A DNA stretch of 64,000 nt from Candidatus Bilophila faecipullorum (GCA_944326695.1 CALVEZ010000008.1:43732-107731); one strand, 5' to 3'; positions 17,504 to 26,991 are shown, counted from the first letter of the stretch. Program-made: numbers and translations. Notes: a model not told the origin generated them from the sequence alone.

Positions 17504-18496
17504 CTATATCTCGCGGATGTTTTCCTGAACGCGCATTCCGAAGTGCCGACCGGCCACGTCCGCGCGGCAGACGATTTCGTCGCCGGGCCGCAGCGCGACC
17601 ACGCTCACGGGCGTGCCGTCCGAGCGCACAAGGCGGATGGTTTCAGCGTTTTGCAAAAAGACGGCCCCGGAACGAACCCCGTCAGGCGTTTCCATTTCAG
17701 CCGAAATCATGAGCATGGGCCGCACTTCGGTCTTGATGCGGCCTACGGTGGCGAGCGACGTGCGCCCGTCCGCGTTCACGATAAGGACTTCGTCTCCCGA
17801 ACGCAATTCGCCCACATAACAGGTCTTGTCGCCGGGCATCACCGCATAGGCATGGACTCCGCCCGCGTTGATGCGGAAAGGCCGCGCCGCCACATACTCG
17901 TTGTGTTCGGTTTCAGCGTGCACGAGGAAGGTAAAGGCGCTCGAATTGCCGATGAGCATCCCCTGCCCACGCTCCATCAACGTCAGCGTATCCACGCAGA
18001 CCCGATGGCCGAGGCCCACGGTCCGAACCTCGGTGACGGTCGCCTTGCCGAGGGACAAGGCGCCCTGCGAAAGTTTCAGCTCGGCCACGATGCTCTTGAG
18101 GCTCGAAAGCGCCTCCGGCAAGACCACGATGGTGGGCACGCCGCATTCGAGAATCCCGGCGGCAAGGCGCGCTTCCGTGAGAGAGGCGGCTTCCACGGCC
18201 AGCTTTCCGGCCACGGCGGGCTGGGCCAGCAGGTTTTCCACGGGGATGATCTCCCAGCCCTGCGCCAGCACGAGCCGCTCGCCCGAAGCGATGCGCGCGG
18301 CGATGGATTCCTCCTCGGCCTTGGAGCCGAGCGCCACGGAGGGCATGTCGGCCTCGGCCCACACGTCGCACAGGGCCAGCGTGCGCACGCCGTCCACGTG
18401 CGCGGCGTCGGTGATGATCCCGTCCACGCCGGACTCGAGGGCCAACGTTACGTCTTCCTTGGAGAAGGGAACACTCTTGAAAACAATGTCAGGCAT
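17504..18496 (-). CDS. 3-dehydroquinate synthase II (archaeal type)
   Basis: Product of 330 residues unrelated to AroB. In archaea and Desulfovibrio relatives this NAD-dependent enzyme converts 2-amino-3,7-dideoxy-D-threo-hept-6-ulosonate to 3-dehydroquinate, using the product of the upstream gene. Family-like segments are the C-terminal half with FLVHAETEHNEYVAARPFR, INAGGVHAY, KTCYVGELRSGDEVL and RPMLMISAE. I start at ATG 18496 because the conserved MPDIVFKSVPF begins there; an upstream in-frame ATG would add 11 residues. It lies 102 bases after the ADH synthase stop, with a GC-rich hairpin (18552-18576) in the gap. Confidence 0.92.
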   Translation of the reverse strand: MPDIVFKSVPFSKEDVTLALESGVDGIITDAAHVDGVRTLALCDVWAEADMPSVALGSKAEEESIAARIASGERLVLAQGWEIIPVENLLAQPAVAGKLAVEAASLTEARLAAGILECGVPTIVVLPEALSSLKSIVAELKLSQGALSLGKATVTEVRTVGLGHRVCVDTLTLMERGQGMLIGNSSAFTFLVHAETEHNEYVAARPFRINAGGVHAYAVMPGDKTCYVGELRSGDEVLIVNADGRTSLATVGRIKTEVRPMLMISAEMETPDGVRSGAVFLQNAETIRLVRSDGTPVSVVALRPGDEIVCRADVAGRHFGMRVQENIREI

Positions 18497-18551
18497 GATT
18501 CGTTTCCGTCGTACCGCATCAGGCGTCATGTCCTGACCGGAAAAGGGTTGC

Positions 18552-18576
18552 GGGGGAAGGGCGGCCCTTCCCCCCT
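18552..18576. repeat. Hairpin between the two shikimate-entry genes
   Basis: GGGGGAAGGGC/GCCCTTCCCCC inside the operon, 23 bases past the ADH synthase stop. It could tune the ratio of the two products. Confidence 0.55.
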
Positions 18577-18598
18577 AAGGATATGTACCGGACCGAGG

Positions 18599-19402
18599 CT
18601 AGCCTTCGACGATGGCGAGGGCTTCGTCGAGGGAAAGCCCCTGATGCACAAGGCCGCGCAGGGCGCGCACGAGCTGGACGCGCTTCGGGTGCTGGAAGAC
18701 GTTGCGGCCAACGGACAGGCCGGAACCGCCCGCCTTCAGGGAGTGATCGACCATTTCGAGGAACTGGCGGGTCGTCTCGGTGCGCGGGCCTCCGGCGATG
18801 ACCACGGGCACGCAGCAACCGGCGATAACGTCCGCAAAGGAGTCGATGTCCCCGGTGTAGGGCACCTTGACGATATCCGCGCCGAGTTCCACGCCCACGC
18901 GGGCGCAGTGGGCGACCACGGCGGGATCGAACTCGTTGGAGATGCGCGGGCCGCGGGCGTAAATCATGGCGAGGAGAGGCATGCTCCATTCTTCGGCCAC
19001 GCGAGCGACTTCGCCAAGATCGGCCAGCATGTCGCTTTCGTTGTCGTCGCCAAGGTTCACATGCACGGAGACGCCGTCAGCGCCGCGCCGGATGGCTTCC
19101 TCAACGGTACACACGAGGCGTTTCTTGTTGGAGTAGCTTGAAAGGGACGTGGAAGCGGAAAGATGGATGATGAGGCCGAGGTCCTTGCCTTCACCGGACG
19201 CGCGGAAACAGCAGCGGCACAGTCCCTTGTGCATCAAAACCGCATCCGCGCCGCCATCGGCCATGTCGGTGACGGTCTTGTGGATGTTTTCGATGCCTTC
19301 GATGGGGCCGACGGACACGCCATGATCCATGGGAACAATGATGGCGCGGCCGGTTTCACGATTGAAAATGCGCTGGAGACGAACTTGTTTGCCGAGATTC
19401 AT
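18599..19402 (-). CDS. ADH synthase (2-amino-3,7-dideoxy-D-threo-hept-6-ulosonate synthase)
   Basis: Product of 267 residues, a class I (Schiff-base) aldolase of the DeoC/FbaB fold. It makes the seven-carbon precursor that DHQ synthase II turns into dehydroquinate, replacing DAHP synthase. Visible are the N-terminal [29 protein letters not shown], the Lys strand region [10 protein letters not shown] and the phosphate-binding [10 protein letters not shown] and [17 protein letters not shown] 19402 is chosen over one 9 bases upstream because AAGGA sits 8 bases before it. It is the first structural gene after the attenuator. Confidence 0.92.
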   Translation of the reverse strand: MNLGKQVRLQRIFNRETGRAIIVPMDHGVSVGPIEGIENIHKTVTDMADGGADAVLMHKGLCRCCFRASGEGKDLGLIIHLSASTSLSSYSNKKRLVCTVEEAIRRGADGVSVHVNLGDDNESDMLADLGEVARVAEEWSMPLLAMIYARGPRISNEFDPAVVAHCARVGVELGADIVKVPYTGDIDSFADVIAGCCVPVVIAGGPRTETTRQFLEMVDHSLKAGGSGLSVGRNVFQHPKRVQLVRALRGLVHQGLSLDEALAIVEG

Positions 19403-19457
19403 GATACACATCCTTGATTGTTTGGCTCAGGGATGCGAAACCTCTTCTCCGCGGCAC

Positions 19458-19489
19458 AAAAAGAAAGGCCGCGGATTGGTCCCGCGGCC
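19458..19489 (-). terminator. Attenuator terminator of the aromatic operon
   Basis: On the minus strand GGCCGCGG, a 7-base loop, CCGCGGCC, then TTTCTTTTT. It lies between the leader peptide stop and ADH synthase. Its 5' arm (GCGGGACC) can also pair with GGTCGCGC inside the leader ORF (7 of 8 positions), a plausible antiterminator. Confidence 0.85.
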
Positions 19490-19508
19490 CTGAATGTCTG
19501 GTTTTGCT

Positions 19509-19625
19509 TTATGACAACATCCCAAACACCCTTGTACCGCAGGCGCGACCAAAGTAATAAAAGAAGCCCCAAAAGAAGCTGCTTTCAAAGGAAGCGAAGG
19601 AAGCGGTGGCGGTGCAGTGGGTCAT
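19509..19625 (-). CDS. Phe/Trp/Tyr-rich leader peptide
   Basis: A 38-codon ORF on the minus strand starting at 19625 with GAGGA 6 bases upstream. Its centre reads SFFWGFFYYFG: from residue 17 to 25 eight of nine residues are aromatic, and further Phe codons are at 10, 13 and 34. It is followed at 19 bases by a GC-rich hairpin with a T-run and then by the ADH synthase gene. This is the layout of transcription attenuation: ribosome stalling at Phe, Tyr or Trp codons when the charged tRNAs are scarce would favour the antiterminator. One leader sensing all three aromatic amino acids fits an operon for their common pathway. Function is inferred from sequence. Confidence 0.87.
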   Translation of the reverse strand: MTHCTATASFASFESSFFWGFFYYFGRACGTRVFGMLS

Positions 19626-19650
19626 GATGTCCTCAAAAGTCGTTTCAAGA

Positions 19651-19731
19651 AAACTAGTCCCTTACCCGCTTTTCTGTCAAGAAAAAAATGTTCTTTTTTT
19701 CATCATATCGAAAAAGTTGATTTTTTGTCAA
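19651..19731 (-). promoter_or_regulatory. Tandem promoters of the aromatic operon
   Basis: Minus strand. Upstream: TTGACA (19726-19731), 18 bases, TATGAT (19702-19707). Downstream: TTGACA (19675-19680), 18 bases, TAGTTT (19651-19656). The downstream one would start transcription about 20 bases before the leader ATG. Confidence 0.6.
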
Positions 19732-19913
19732 AAAATGAGGTATCCGCAGCTTGGGACTGCGTCCCGCGCGCACCAAGAACGCAGGGAATAAAAGGCGGCC
19801 TCTTGTTTGTTGGTGAAAAAACGATTACAGTCTCAATAAACGAATAAGAGCAGCCCTGCCCCACTCCAGCAGTAACGCTCTCCACTGTGCAATCTTTTAC
19901 AGGGAGAAGAGTC

Positions 19914-20363
19914 ATGCCTGCCTTGAAGAAGATCCTCTGCGCGTTGGACCTGTCGGATCAGAGCGAATCCGTCGCCGAATACGCCGTCATGCTCGCCAAG
20001 ATGTCCGGTGCCAGCATCGTGGCCGTCTACGCGGCTCCTACGCTGACCCAGTACACCGGCTTCCACGTCCCCCCGAACACCATCGACAACTTCGTGGGTG
20101 AAATCGTTTCGGGCGCTGAACGCTCCATGACCGATTTTGTGGCCGAGCACTTCGCGGGCGTGGATGCGCGCGGCGTGGTGGTCGTCGGCTATGCGGCCGA
20201 GGAAATCCTCGCCCTGGCCGAAAGCGAACAGGCCGACATCATCGTTATGGGCACGCGCGGGCGTAAGGGCATCGACCTCATCCTCTTTGGTTCCGTGGCC
20301 GAAAAGGTCGTCAAGAACGCGACCTGCCCGGTGCTGACCATCCGTCCTACCGACGACGACTGA
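19914..20363 (+). CDS. Universal stress protein (UspA family)
   Basis: Product of 149 residues, a single USP domain. The N-terminal ILCALDLSDQSESVAEYA and the ATP-binding GTRGRKGIDLILFGSVAEKV with NATCPVLTIRP (pattern G-x2-G...GS) suggest an ATP-binding member. Such proteins dimerise in the cytoplasm and respond to starvation or stress; the client is unknown. The start at 19914 has AGGGAGA 7 bases upstream. The gene diverges from the aromatic operon across an AT-rich region of about 190 bases. A weak GC hairpin follows the stop. Confidence 0.92.
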   Translation: MPALKKILCALDLSDQSESVAEYAVMLAKMSGASIVAVYAAPTLTQYTGFHVPPNTIDNFVGEIVSGAERSMTDFVAEHFAGVDARGVVVVGYAAEEILALAESEQADIIVMGTRGRKGIDLILFGSVAEKVVKNATCPVLTIRPTDDD

Positions 20364-20564
20364 TTGACAGGGGAGGCAGTCCGGAGAACCGGGCAGCCTC
20401 CTTTTCCTTACCCGCGGACGGAGCCGCTTGGTTCCGTCCCTCTTAGCGTTCGCCTCGACGCCCCTCCTTTTCAATAAGTGCCCGCTCCCGGCCTCTCCGC
20501 CGGGATTTTGTGCACCCTTTTTCCGGCAAGTGGAAACACTTTCGCGCAGCAAGGGAACCTTTTC

Positions 20565-21014
20565 ATGGATTTCTCCAGCTTTTCCGCTTTTGCCCCCAAG
20601 CGTGCGCCCTCACCCCGCAGGTGCGGCCTCGTATTCCTCGCATCGGCACTCGGCGCGTGCGCGAGCGTTTATTATTCCCATACGCCCGGCATCCCCTTCG
20701 ACACAAACCTGTTCGCGGCGCTGGGGATGGTTCCGGGCGCGATCCTGTGCGTCCTGCTCCTGCTTTTGCCCTACGGCGGCTGGCGCTCCTGCCTGCTGGA
20801 CACGCTCATATGCGTCATCCTTGCGCCGATCATATGCGCCCTCAAGAATATCGATATCGCCCTGTTCCCGGCAATCGTATGGGGCTTCCTCCTGGGGGTG
20901 GGCATCTCCTACCCCGTGTACGCCTTCTTCAGCGCGCTGAAGATCAAAACGGACGGAAACGTCCACGCAGACGGCCAACGCCCCATTGCTGGCAAAACGG
21001 GCTCGCCAAAGTAA
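20565..21014 (+). CDS. Small membrane protein, paralogue of the next gene
   Basis: Product of 149 residues with about four hydrophobic segments. The core MVPGAILCVLLLLLPYGGW, then CLLDTLICVILAPIICA, matches the next gene (LIPGAILSIHWLLLPTQSW, then CLFHILLGAIFAPILCA), so the two arose by duplication. I do not recognise the family. I chose ATG 20565 because an AAGGGAA lies 9 bases upstream and the preceding in-frame sequence is not protein-like. An in-frame ATG at 20478 would add 29 residues. The C-terminal 25 residues are polar and likely cytoplasmic. Confidence 0.6.
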   Translation: MDFSSFSAFAPKRAPSPRRCGLVFLASALGACASVYYSHTPGIPFDTNLFAALGMVPGAILCVLLLLLPYGGWRSCLLDTLICVILAPIICALKNIDIALFPAIVWGFLLGVGISYPVYAFFSALKIKTDGNVHADGQRPIAGKTGSPK

Positions 21015-21140
21015 TTATAGGGTTCCCTACATAAAAGACGAACCGATGCTTCGCATAGGGGCACCTTCCAAGCCGCCTTCTGAAACAGCGCCCTAACTCC
21101 ATACGCGTGGCCCCCTTTCACCGCAGCCAAGGAGACATCA

Positions 21141-21572
21141 GTGGGCTTCTCCATACGGTCCGAGCTTGCGGACTACGCGCGCCTCAAGCGCCGCTGCTAC
21201 CTCCTCTTCGTCATATCCTACGGCGGATTGCTCGCTGGCTTGGTTTACAGCACCATGATGCATCAATCCCTGCCCATCTGGATCGGGCTCATACCCGGGG
21301 CCATCCTCTCCATCCACTGGCTCCTCCTGCCCACGCAAAGCTGGCTTCCCTGCCTTTTTCACATCCTGCTCGGGGCCATCTTCGCCCCCATTCTCTGTGC
21401 CAGGCGAGAAGCGAACCTCTCCTTTATCGAGGCCGTGGAACTGGGCACTGTGGCGGGGATGGCCCTCATCTATCCCTTTTATATCCTGTGCCAAACGCTG
21501 GAAAAAGAACGCAGGCTCAAAAAATACGCTCAGGATCGGAAGCAAAAGAGTTCCCCCGAGGCGGAGGGATGA
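21141..21572 (+). CDS. Small membrane protein, paralogue of the previous gene
   Basis: Product of 143 residues starting at GTG 21141, with AAGGAG 6 bases upstream. It has about four hydrophobic segments and a charged C-terminus (LEKERRLKKYAQDRKQ). The middle half aligns well with the upstream paralogue: PGAI, LLLP, W..CL, IFAPI.CA and a final IYPFYILCQTL against SYPVYAFFSAL. No known family recognised. The two genes are 126 bases apart and likely co-transcribed. Confidence 0.65.
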   Translation: MGFSIRSELADYARLKRRCYLLFVISYGGLLAGLVYSTMMHQSLPIWIGLIPGAILSIHWLLLPTQSWLPCLFHILLGAIFAPILCARREANLSFIEAVELGTVAGMALIYPFYILCQTLEKERRLKKYAQDRKQKSSPEAEG

Positions 21573-21974
<402 letters not shown>

Positions 21975-24368
21975 CTACACTTCCCCGGCCTTTAAGAGCG
22001 CATCGCGGGCGTCGGCAAGGCGTCCCTGCACTTCAAGGGCGCGGGAGAGCGCCAGCCAGCCGTTCTTGTGCTCGGGGCGCAGGGCCACGCTCTGGCGGGC
22101 GAGGGATTCGGCAAGTTCCGGGTCTTCGCCGCCGTCGAGGTAGAGGGTCGCCATGAGGCTCAGGGCCGCCGCATCGCGGGGATTGCGCAAAAGGGCCTGA
22201 TGCAGATGTTCGCGGGCCTGATCCGCCTTGCCGAGGCGCAAAGCGAGCCGGGCCAGATGCCGGGACGGGAGCGGGCTCTCGGCGTCGAGGGACGCGGCGG
22301 CCTCAAAACGGGAGCGGGCCTCGTCGAGCCTGCCTTCCGCCTCGTCAAGCTGGCCAAGCCGGATGAGGGCGTACATGTGCGAGGGGGCAAGACGCAGGCA
22401 GGCCCGGAAATGCCCCGCCGCAGCCTCGTTGTCGTGCAGGTTCTGGCAGACGGCCCCGAGGTTGTAGGCCAGCGCGGGATCGTCCGGGGTCCGGCGCATG
22501 GCCTCCTCGAAAAAGCGCCGCGCCTCGGCGTGCCGCCCGAGCGTGGCCATGCACACGCCGAGGGAATTCCACGCGAGAGCGTTGTCCTCATCCGCCAAAA
22601 GCGCCAGCTTGTATTCCTCGATGGCCCCGAAGACGTCGCCCCGGCAGTGGCGCTTGTCCGCGCTGATGTTGAGGGCGAGCGAGCCGAAAAGCCCGATGCG
22701 CGGGGAAGGGAGCAGCAAGGCGTATTCCAGCGCCTTGCGCGCGCATTCGAGCATGTCCGGCGGCCTGAAGTCGAGGAAGGGCCACGAGGCCACGCCCACG
22801 CCCGTGCGTGCGCCCAGACGCGAGGCGATGTCGCCGCACAGCTTGGCGTAGCTTTCCCTGAGGGCCTCCGCCTCCTGCCCGGGATGGAAAAAGATCAGGC
22901 TGTTGAGCCCGAAACGCCCTCCGAGGACATCCTTGCCGCAGGCGGAACGGCACAGTTCGGCCACCTGCGCCATGACGTGCTCGGGCTGGGTCATGGGTCT
23001 GATGTGGGCGTCGGCGGCGTCTTCCCCGGCATGGGCCATATCCACATGCAGCAGAGCCAGCGAAAAACGCTCGCAGTCGCCGCAGGCCCGGGCCATCTGC
23101 GCCAGAAAGTCGCCGTGCCGCAAAAGGCCGGTCAGGGGATCGGGACGGTGAAAGGCCCCGTCGTCCGTCCCGACGTTCTGCACGCCGAGGCGCTGCTCGT
23201 CCTCCAGAAGCGTCAGGGCGTCGTCCGGCTCCAGCGGCCACGCGGGATCGCCGAGATGCAGGATTTCGGCCACGGATTCGGACTCGCGCACCTCAAGGAG
23301 GACGATCTCGCCCTTGTAGAGGGGCTGAAGCTCCTCCGGGCCGTCGCCCTTCACGGCGTAATTCACGGACCAGACGGAAAAACGCTGCCCTTCGCGCGCG
23401 CCCACGCTGCGCCCGAGGGTGACCAGCACCCGCGAGAGGGGCATGACCTGCCGCACGTGCCCGCCTTCGAGCAAAAGCCGCCCGTAGCCCATGACCCGGC
23501 CCGGCTGCAAACCGCCGGGGCCGCGCGTGCGGGCGACTTCGGCGGCCAGTTCCGCCTTGTGCAGCAGAACGCGGGCCTGCTCGTCCATGTTCCGCTGGCG
23601 TGTGCCGTCCATGTCCTGCGGGTAGAGCGCGTAGCCCGCGCAGGGCTGCACCCCGAGCTGGCGGCCAGTCAGGGGATCGGGCAGGCGTACCTGCTCCATG
23701 GCCCGCAGCACGGACGCCGCAAGCTGCTCGCACTGGGGCCGCGTGGCCTCGGGCAGGAAGACGGCGAAAGCCCGGTCCCCGATGCGTGCGCCAAGGGCCT
23801 GCCCCGGCAATTGGCCGCAAAAGGCTTCCACCAGTTTGGCGACCAACTGATCGGCAAAGGCGTAGCTGGTATTCTTCGCCACCTCGCGCACACCGTCGAA
23901 GCGGACGGCCACAAGGCCGAGCGTACCGCTGTGGGTGCCGGCCCCCACGCCCTCGCTGCCGAAGTCGCGCGCGAAGGAAGCGCGGATGTTTTCCGTCTCC
24001 TGCGTGAGGCGCTCAAGGAGCACCTGCCGGGTCGCGAGGCCCGAGCGGGGATCAAGCCGCCCGGCCTTGTAAAGCTCCAGATTGTCGAGGCAGAGGCTGA
24101 CGATGCCGGGCAGAGACGGCAGCAGGGCCCGCACCCGTTCCTCATCAGGCACACGGGCCATAAAGACGCCGAGCTGTTCCCCGCGCCGGACAAGGGGAAT
24201 GAGCAGCTTGCCTTCGCCCGGCAGCCATTCGGGTTCGGAAGAACGGGCCTGACGCGGAAAATAGACCGCGTGCGCCTCAAAGGGCAGTACCCGGTGCAGG
24301 CTGTCCCGCAGCCGCTGCTCAAGGTCCAGCAGATCGCGCCGGACAAGGCGGGTGGTGGTTTCGGTCAC
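21975..24368 (-). CDS. GAF/GGDEF-like and TPR protein, probably non-catalytic
   Basis: Product of 797 residues. Order: a GAF-like N-terminal part (1-100), a first GGDEF-like domain (from DPRSGLATRQVLLERL to about 270), a second diverged one (DPLTGLLRHGDFLAQM, about 410-570), then five or six tetratricopeptide repeats from about 585 (AWNSLGVCMATLGRHAEARRFF, AYNLGAVCQNLHDNEAA and on). The catalytic GG(D/E)EF is replaced by GDRAF in the first domain and GGRFGLN in the second, so diguanylate cyclase activity is unlikely. I infer a sensor or scaffold. The start is GTG 24368, 7 bases after hisF, so it is probably co-transcribed with hisH-hisF. The link to histidine synthesis is unclear. Confidence 0.8.
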   Translation of the reverse strand: MTETTTRLVRRDLLDLEQRLRDSLHRVLPFEAHAVYFPRQARSSEPEWLPGEGKLLIPLVRRGEQLGVFMARVPDEERVRALLPSLPGIVSLCLDNLELYKAGRLDPRSGLATRQVLLERLTQETENIRASFARDFGSEGVGAGTHSGTLGLVAVRFDGVREVAKNTSYAFADQLVAKLVEAFCGQLPGQALGARIGDRAFAVFLPEATRPQCEQLAASVLRAMEQVRLPDPLTGRQLGVQPCAGYALYPQDMDGTRQRNMDEQARVLLHKAELAAEVARTRGPGGLQPGRVMGYGRLLLEGGHVRQVMPLSRVLVTLGRSVGAREGQRFSVWSVNYAVKGDGPEELQPLYKGEIVLLEVRESESVAEILHLGDPAWPLEPDDALTLLEDEQRLGVQNVGTDDGAFHRPDPLTGLLRHGDFLAQMARACGDCERFSLALLHVDMAHAGEDAADAHIRPMTQPEHVMAQVAELCRSACGKDVLGGRFGLNSLIFFHPGQEAEALRESYAKLCGDIASRLGARTGVGVASWPFLDFRPPDMLECARKALEYALLLPSPRIGLFGSLALNISADKRHCRGDVFGAIEEYKLALLADEDNALAWNSLGVCMATLGRHAEARRFFEEAMRRTPDDPALAYNLGAVCQNLHDNEAAAGHFRACLRLAPSHMYALIRLGQLDEAEGRLDEARSRFEAAASLDAESPLPSRHLARLALRLGKADQAREHLHQALLRNPRDAAALSLMATLYLDGGEDPELAESLARQSVALRPEHKNGWLALSRALEVQGRLADARDALLKAGEV

Positions 24369-24375
24369 GCCGGGC

Positions 24376-25155
24376 CTACCATGTCAGGCGCACGGGCACG
24401 CCGCGATCCGCCATGTAGCGCTTGACGTCTTCAATGGTGTATTCGCCGTAATGGACGATGGAGGCGATGAGCGCCGCGGATGCGCGCCCCTCGGTCACGG
24501 CGTCGACCATGTGCTGCGGATTGCCCGCCCCGCCCGAAGCGATGACCGGAATGCGCACGGCGTCGCAGATCGTCCGTGTCAGCGTCAGCTCGTACCCGTC
24601 CTTGGTGCCGTCCGCGTCGATGGAGTTGACGCACAGCTCGCCCGCGCCGAGTTCTTCACAGCGCCGGGCCCAGGCTACGGCATCAAGGCCCATCGCCTTG
24701 CGGCCGCCGTGGATGACGATTTCATAACCCGAAGGGATGGCCGGGGTGACGGGCACCCGCTTGACGTCCATGCCCACCACGATGGCCTGCGAACCGAAGG
24801 CGTCCGCGCCCTCCGCGATGATTTCGGGATGCTTCACCGCCGCCGAGTTCACGGAAATCTTTTCCGCGCCCGCGAGCAGCACGGCCCGCATGTCCTGCAC
24901 TGTGGCGATGCCGCCGCCCACGGAGAAGGGGATGAAGATTTCCGAGGCGACCCTCTCCACCACGTCGAGGAAAATGCCCCGCGCCTCGGCTGAGGCCGTG
25001 ATGTCGTAAAAGACGATCTCGTCCGCCCCGGCCTCGTAATAGCGGCGGGCCGTTTCCACGGGATCGCCGATGTCTTCGTTGCCCTTGAACTTGATGCCCT
25101 TGGTCAGCCGTCCGTTGCGCACGTCAAGACAGGGGATCACCCGTTTCGTCAGCAT
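24376..25155 (-). CDS. hisF: Imidazole glycerol phosphate synthase, cyclase subunit
   Basis: Product of 259 residues, a (beta/alpha)8 barrel. It uses ammonia from HisH to convert PRFAR to IGP and AICAR. The N-terminal [17 protein letters not shown] carries the catalytic Asp, and the second is in [12 protein letters not shown]. Phosphate loops are in [11 protein letters not shown] and [11 protein letters not shown]. The start ATG 25155 lies within the 3' end of hisH (7-base overlap), which fits tight coupling of the two subunits. Confidence 0.96.
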   Translation of the reverse strand: MLTKRVIPCLDVRNGRLTKGIKFKGNEDIGDPVETARRYYEAGADEIVFYDITASAEARGIFLDVVERVASEIFIPFSVGGGIATVQDMRAVLLAGAEKISVNSAAVKHPEIIAEGADAFGSQAIVVGMDVKRVPVTPAIPSGYEIVIHGGRKAMGLDAVAWARRCEELGAGELCVNSIDADGTKDGYELTLTRTICDAVRIPVIASGGAGNPQHMVDAVTEGRASAALIASIVHYGEYTIEDVKRYMADRGVPVRLTW

Positions 25156-25793
25156 GAGGCCCCTCCCTTGCGCGCCAGGCACCATTCATAAAAATTGGAA
25201 AGGATTTTCAGGCCCGGCCTGCCGCTCTTCTCGGGGTGGAACTGGATGGCCCACAGGCCGTCCTGCCCGTAGACGGCGCAAAAGTCCGTCCCGTAACGGC
25301 TGGTGGCGATGACCTTTTCCGGGGCCGTTTCCACATAATAGCTGTGCACGAAGTAAAAGGCCGCCTCTTCCGGGACATCCCTGAGGATGGGGCTGTCCTG
25401 CTTGCGCGTGAGCGTGTTCCAGCCCATGTGGGGGATGCGGATGGGCGCGCCGTCTTCCTCAAGGCGCTCGTCGAAGCGCACGCAGCGGCCTTCCACAAGG
25501 CCGAGGGTGGGCGTGTCGTTCTCGTCGCTGTGTTCGACCATGATCTGGCAGCCGAGGCAAATGCCCAGTAAAGGCCGCCCCGAGGACACCACGCCGCGCA
25601 GCACGGCGTCGAGGCCGGAATCCTGAAGATGGCGCATGGCCTGCCCCGCCGCGCCCACGCCGGGGAAAATCACCCCCGCCGCGCCGTCGACCACGGCGGG
25701 ATCGGCAGTGACGGCGCAGGGAATGCCCAGATGGTCCAGCGCGCGGCGCACGCTGGTCTGGTTCCCGGCCTTGTAATCGAGTATCGCAAGCAT
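25149..25793 (-). CDS. hisH: Imidazole glycerol phosphate synthase, glutaminase subunit
   Basis: Product of 214 residues, a class I glutamine amidotransferase. The nucleophile is in GICLGCQIM; the His-Glu pair is in [11 protein letters not shown]. The N-terminus [18 protein letters not shown] is family-typical. It feeds ammonia to HisF, whose gene overlaps its 3' end. GGGAAGAA lies just before ATG 25793. It begins the hisH-hisF-GGDEF/TPR transcript. Confidence 0.96.
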   Translation of the reverse strand: MLAILDYKAGNQTSVRRALDHLGIPCAVTADPAVVDGAAGVIFPGVGAAGQAMRHLQDSGLDAVLRGVVSSGRPLLGICLGCQIMVEHSDENDTPTLGLVEGRCVRFDERLEEDGAPIRIPHMGWNTLTRKQDSPILRDVPEEAAFYFVHSYYVETAPEKVIATSRYGTDFCAVYGQDGLWAIQFHPEKSGRPGLKILSNFYEWCLARKGGASC

Positions 25794-26277
25794 AGTTCTT
25801 CCCGTCAGTCCGTTGTCCGCCGCCCCGCCGGAAGAAGCCTCCGGGAGCGCGGCGGGTGAAAAGCCCCTCGAACAGGGCGAAAAGACGATACTATCCGCCT
25901 CCGCCGCCGGTCAAGGACCCGGCCCTGCCCCGGGCGGAAAAAAGCCGTGGACGGCGGCCCGGGAACGGCTTGCGGGTGACCGGCCTGTTTTCACGGCGAC
26001 TCCCCCGGCCCGCCCGGACGCGGCGGGAGAGTCGTCTCGACGTTGCCGAGGGAGGCTTCACGACCCGGCCCTCGCCCGCTCGCGGCGCGGCAGGCAGCGG
26101 GCTTGCGGGGCCTGTCGTTGCCCCACTGGGGGCCGCGGGAGACAGCGGACTTGACAGAATCCGTGCTCTAGGCGAAACATACGACAATCCAAACTCCATC
26201 ACGAGGTAAACCAAGGCCCTCCCTCTCCCGTCACGTGTGACCCTCAGGGGCATGGGGCCGCAGCGCCAAGGATATCC
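25794..26277. other. Divergent region between hisH and rlpA
   Basis: About 480 bases, mostly GC-rich, without a convincing gene. An AT-richer patch at about 26170-26215 (ACGACAATCC..CATCACG) could hold the rlpA promoter. A CACGTG palindrome is at 26233-26238. Confidence 0.35.
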
Positions 26278-26991
26278 ATGCTGAAACGAGCCATATCCCT
26301 CCTGCTTCTGGCTCTTCCCCTCTTCTTCTCCGTCCCGCAGGCCGAAGGCCGTTCGCCGGGCCCCATGTTTCAGGTCGCCACAGGGAAAGCCACCTTTTAT
26401 AGCGACTCGTTCCACGGCAAGAAGACCGCCAACGGGGAACGCTACGACAAGCACGCCTTTACCGCGGCCCACCGCTCCCTCCCGCTGGGGACCATCGTCC
26501 GCGTCACCAACCTTTCCAACGGACGCAACCTGCTCGTCCGCATCAACGACCGCGGCCCGGCCAAGAAAAAACTCATCCTCGACGTCTCCAAAGCGGCCGC
26601 CCATCGCCTCAACATGGTCCGCCGCGGGGTGATCCCCGTTCAGGTCGAAGTCGTCGCGGACAAGCGCGGCGTCCCCGTGCACCGCGGCAGCGCCTTTTAC
26701 GTGAAGGTTGCCGAAGCCAAATCCCTCAAGGATGGGCAACGGAAAATCGTCGCCCTCGCCTCGGGCCGCGCGCAGAAATCCAAGACTTCTCGGCAGCATG
26801 CCCGCCCCGTGACCAACGAACTCCGCCTTCTTTCCGAAAGCGCCCCGGACGGCCGCACGCGCTATTTCGTCGGGCAAGGCCCCTTCACCCGCTACCGCGA
26901 CGCCGTCAGCGCCCTGCGCAAGGCCAAAGACCGCCATGCGCAAGCCTCCCTCGCCTGCCTGCCCGTCACCGTGGCCGAAAACACCCGCTGA
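26278..26991 (+). CDS. rlpA: RlpA-like septal-ring lytic transglycosylase with degenerate SPOR end
   Basis: Product of 237 residues. A signal peptide (LLLLALPLFFSVPQAEG) is followed by a double-psi beta-barrel from about residue 33: GKATFYSDSFHGKKTANGE, LPLGTIVRVTNLSNGR, VRINDRGP and the closing VQVEV. RINDRGP with its Asp and the earlier His/Glu residues are the RlpA catalytic features. RlpA cleaves naked peptidoglycan strands at the division septum. The last 40 residues (RYFVGQGPFTRYRDAVSALRK) resemble a SPOR domain. No lipobox Cys is visible, so the protein is probably soluble in the periplasm. AAGGATATCC precedes the ATG. Confidence 0.88.
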   Translation: MLKRAISLLLLALPLFFSVPQAEGRSPGPMFQVATGKATFYSDSFHGKKTANGERYDKHAFTAAHRSLPLGTIVRVTNLSNGRNLLVRINDRGPAKKKLILDVSKAAAHRLNMVRRGVIPVQVEVVADKRGVPVHRGSAFYVKVAEAKSLKDGQRKIVALASGRAQKSKTSRQHARPVTNELRLLSESAPDGRTRYFVGQGPFTRYRDAVSALRKAKDRHAQASLACLPVTVAENTR

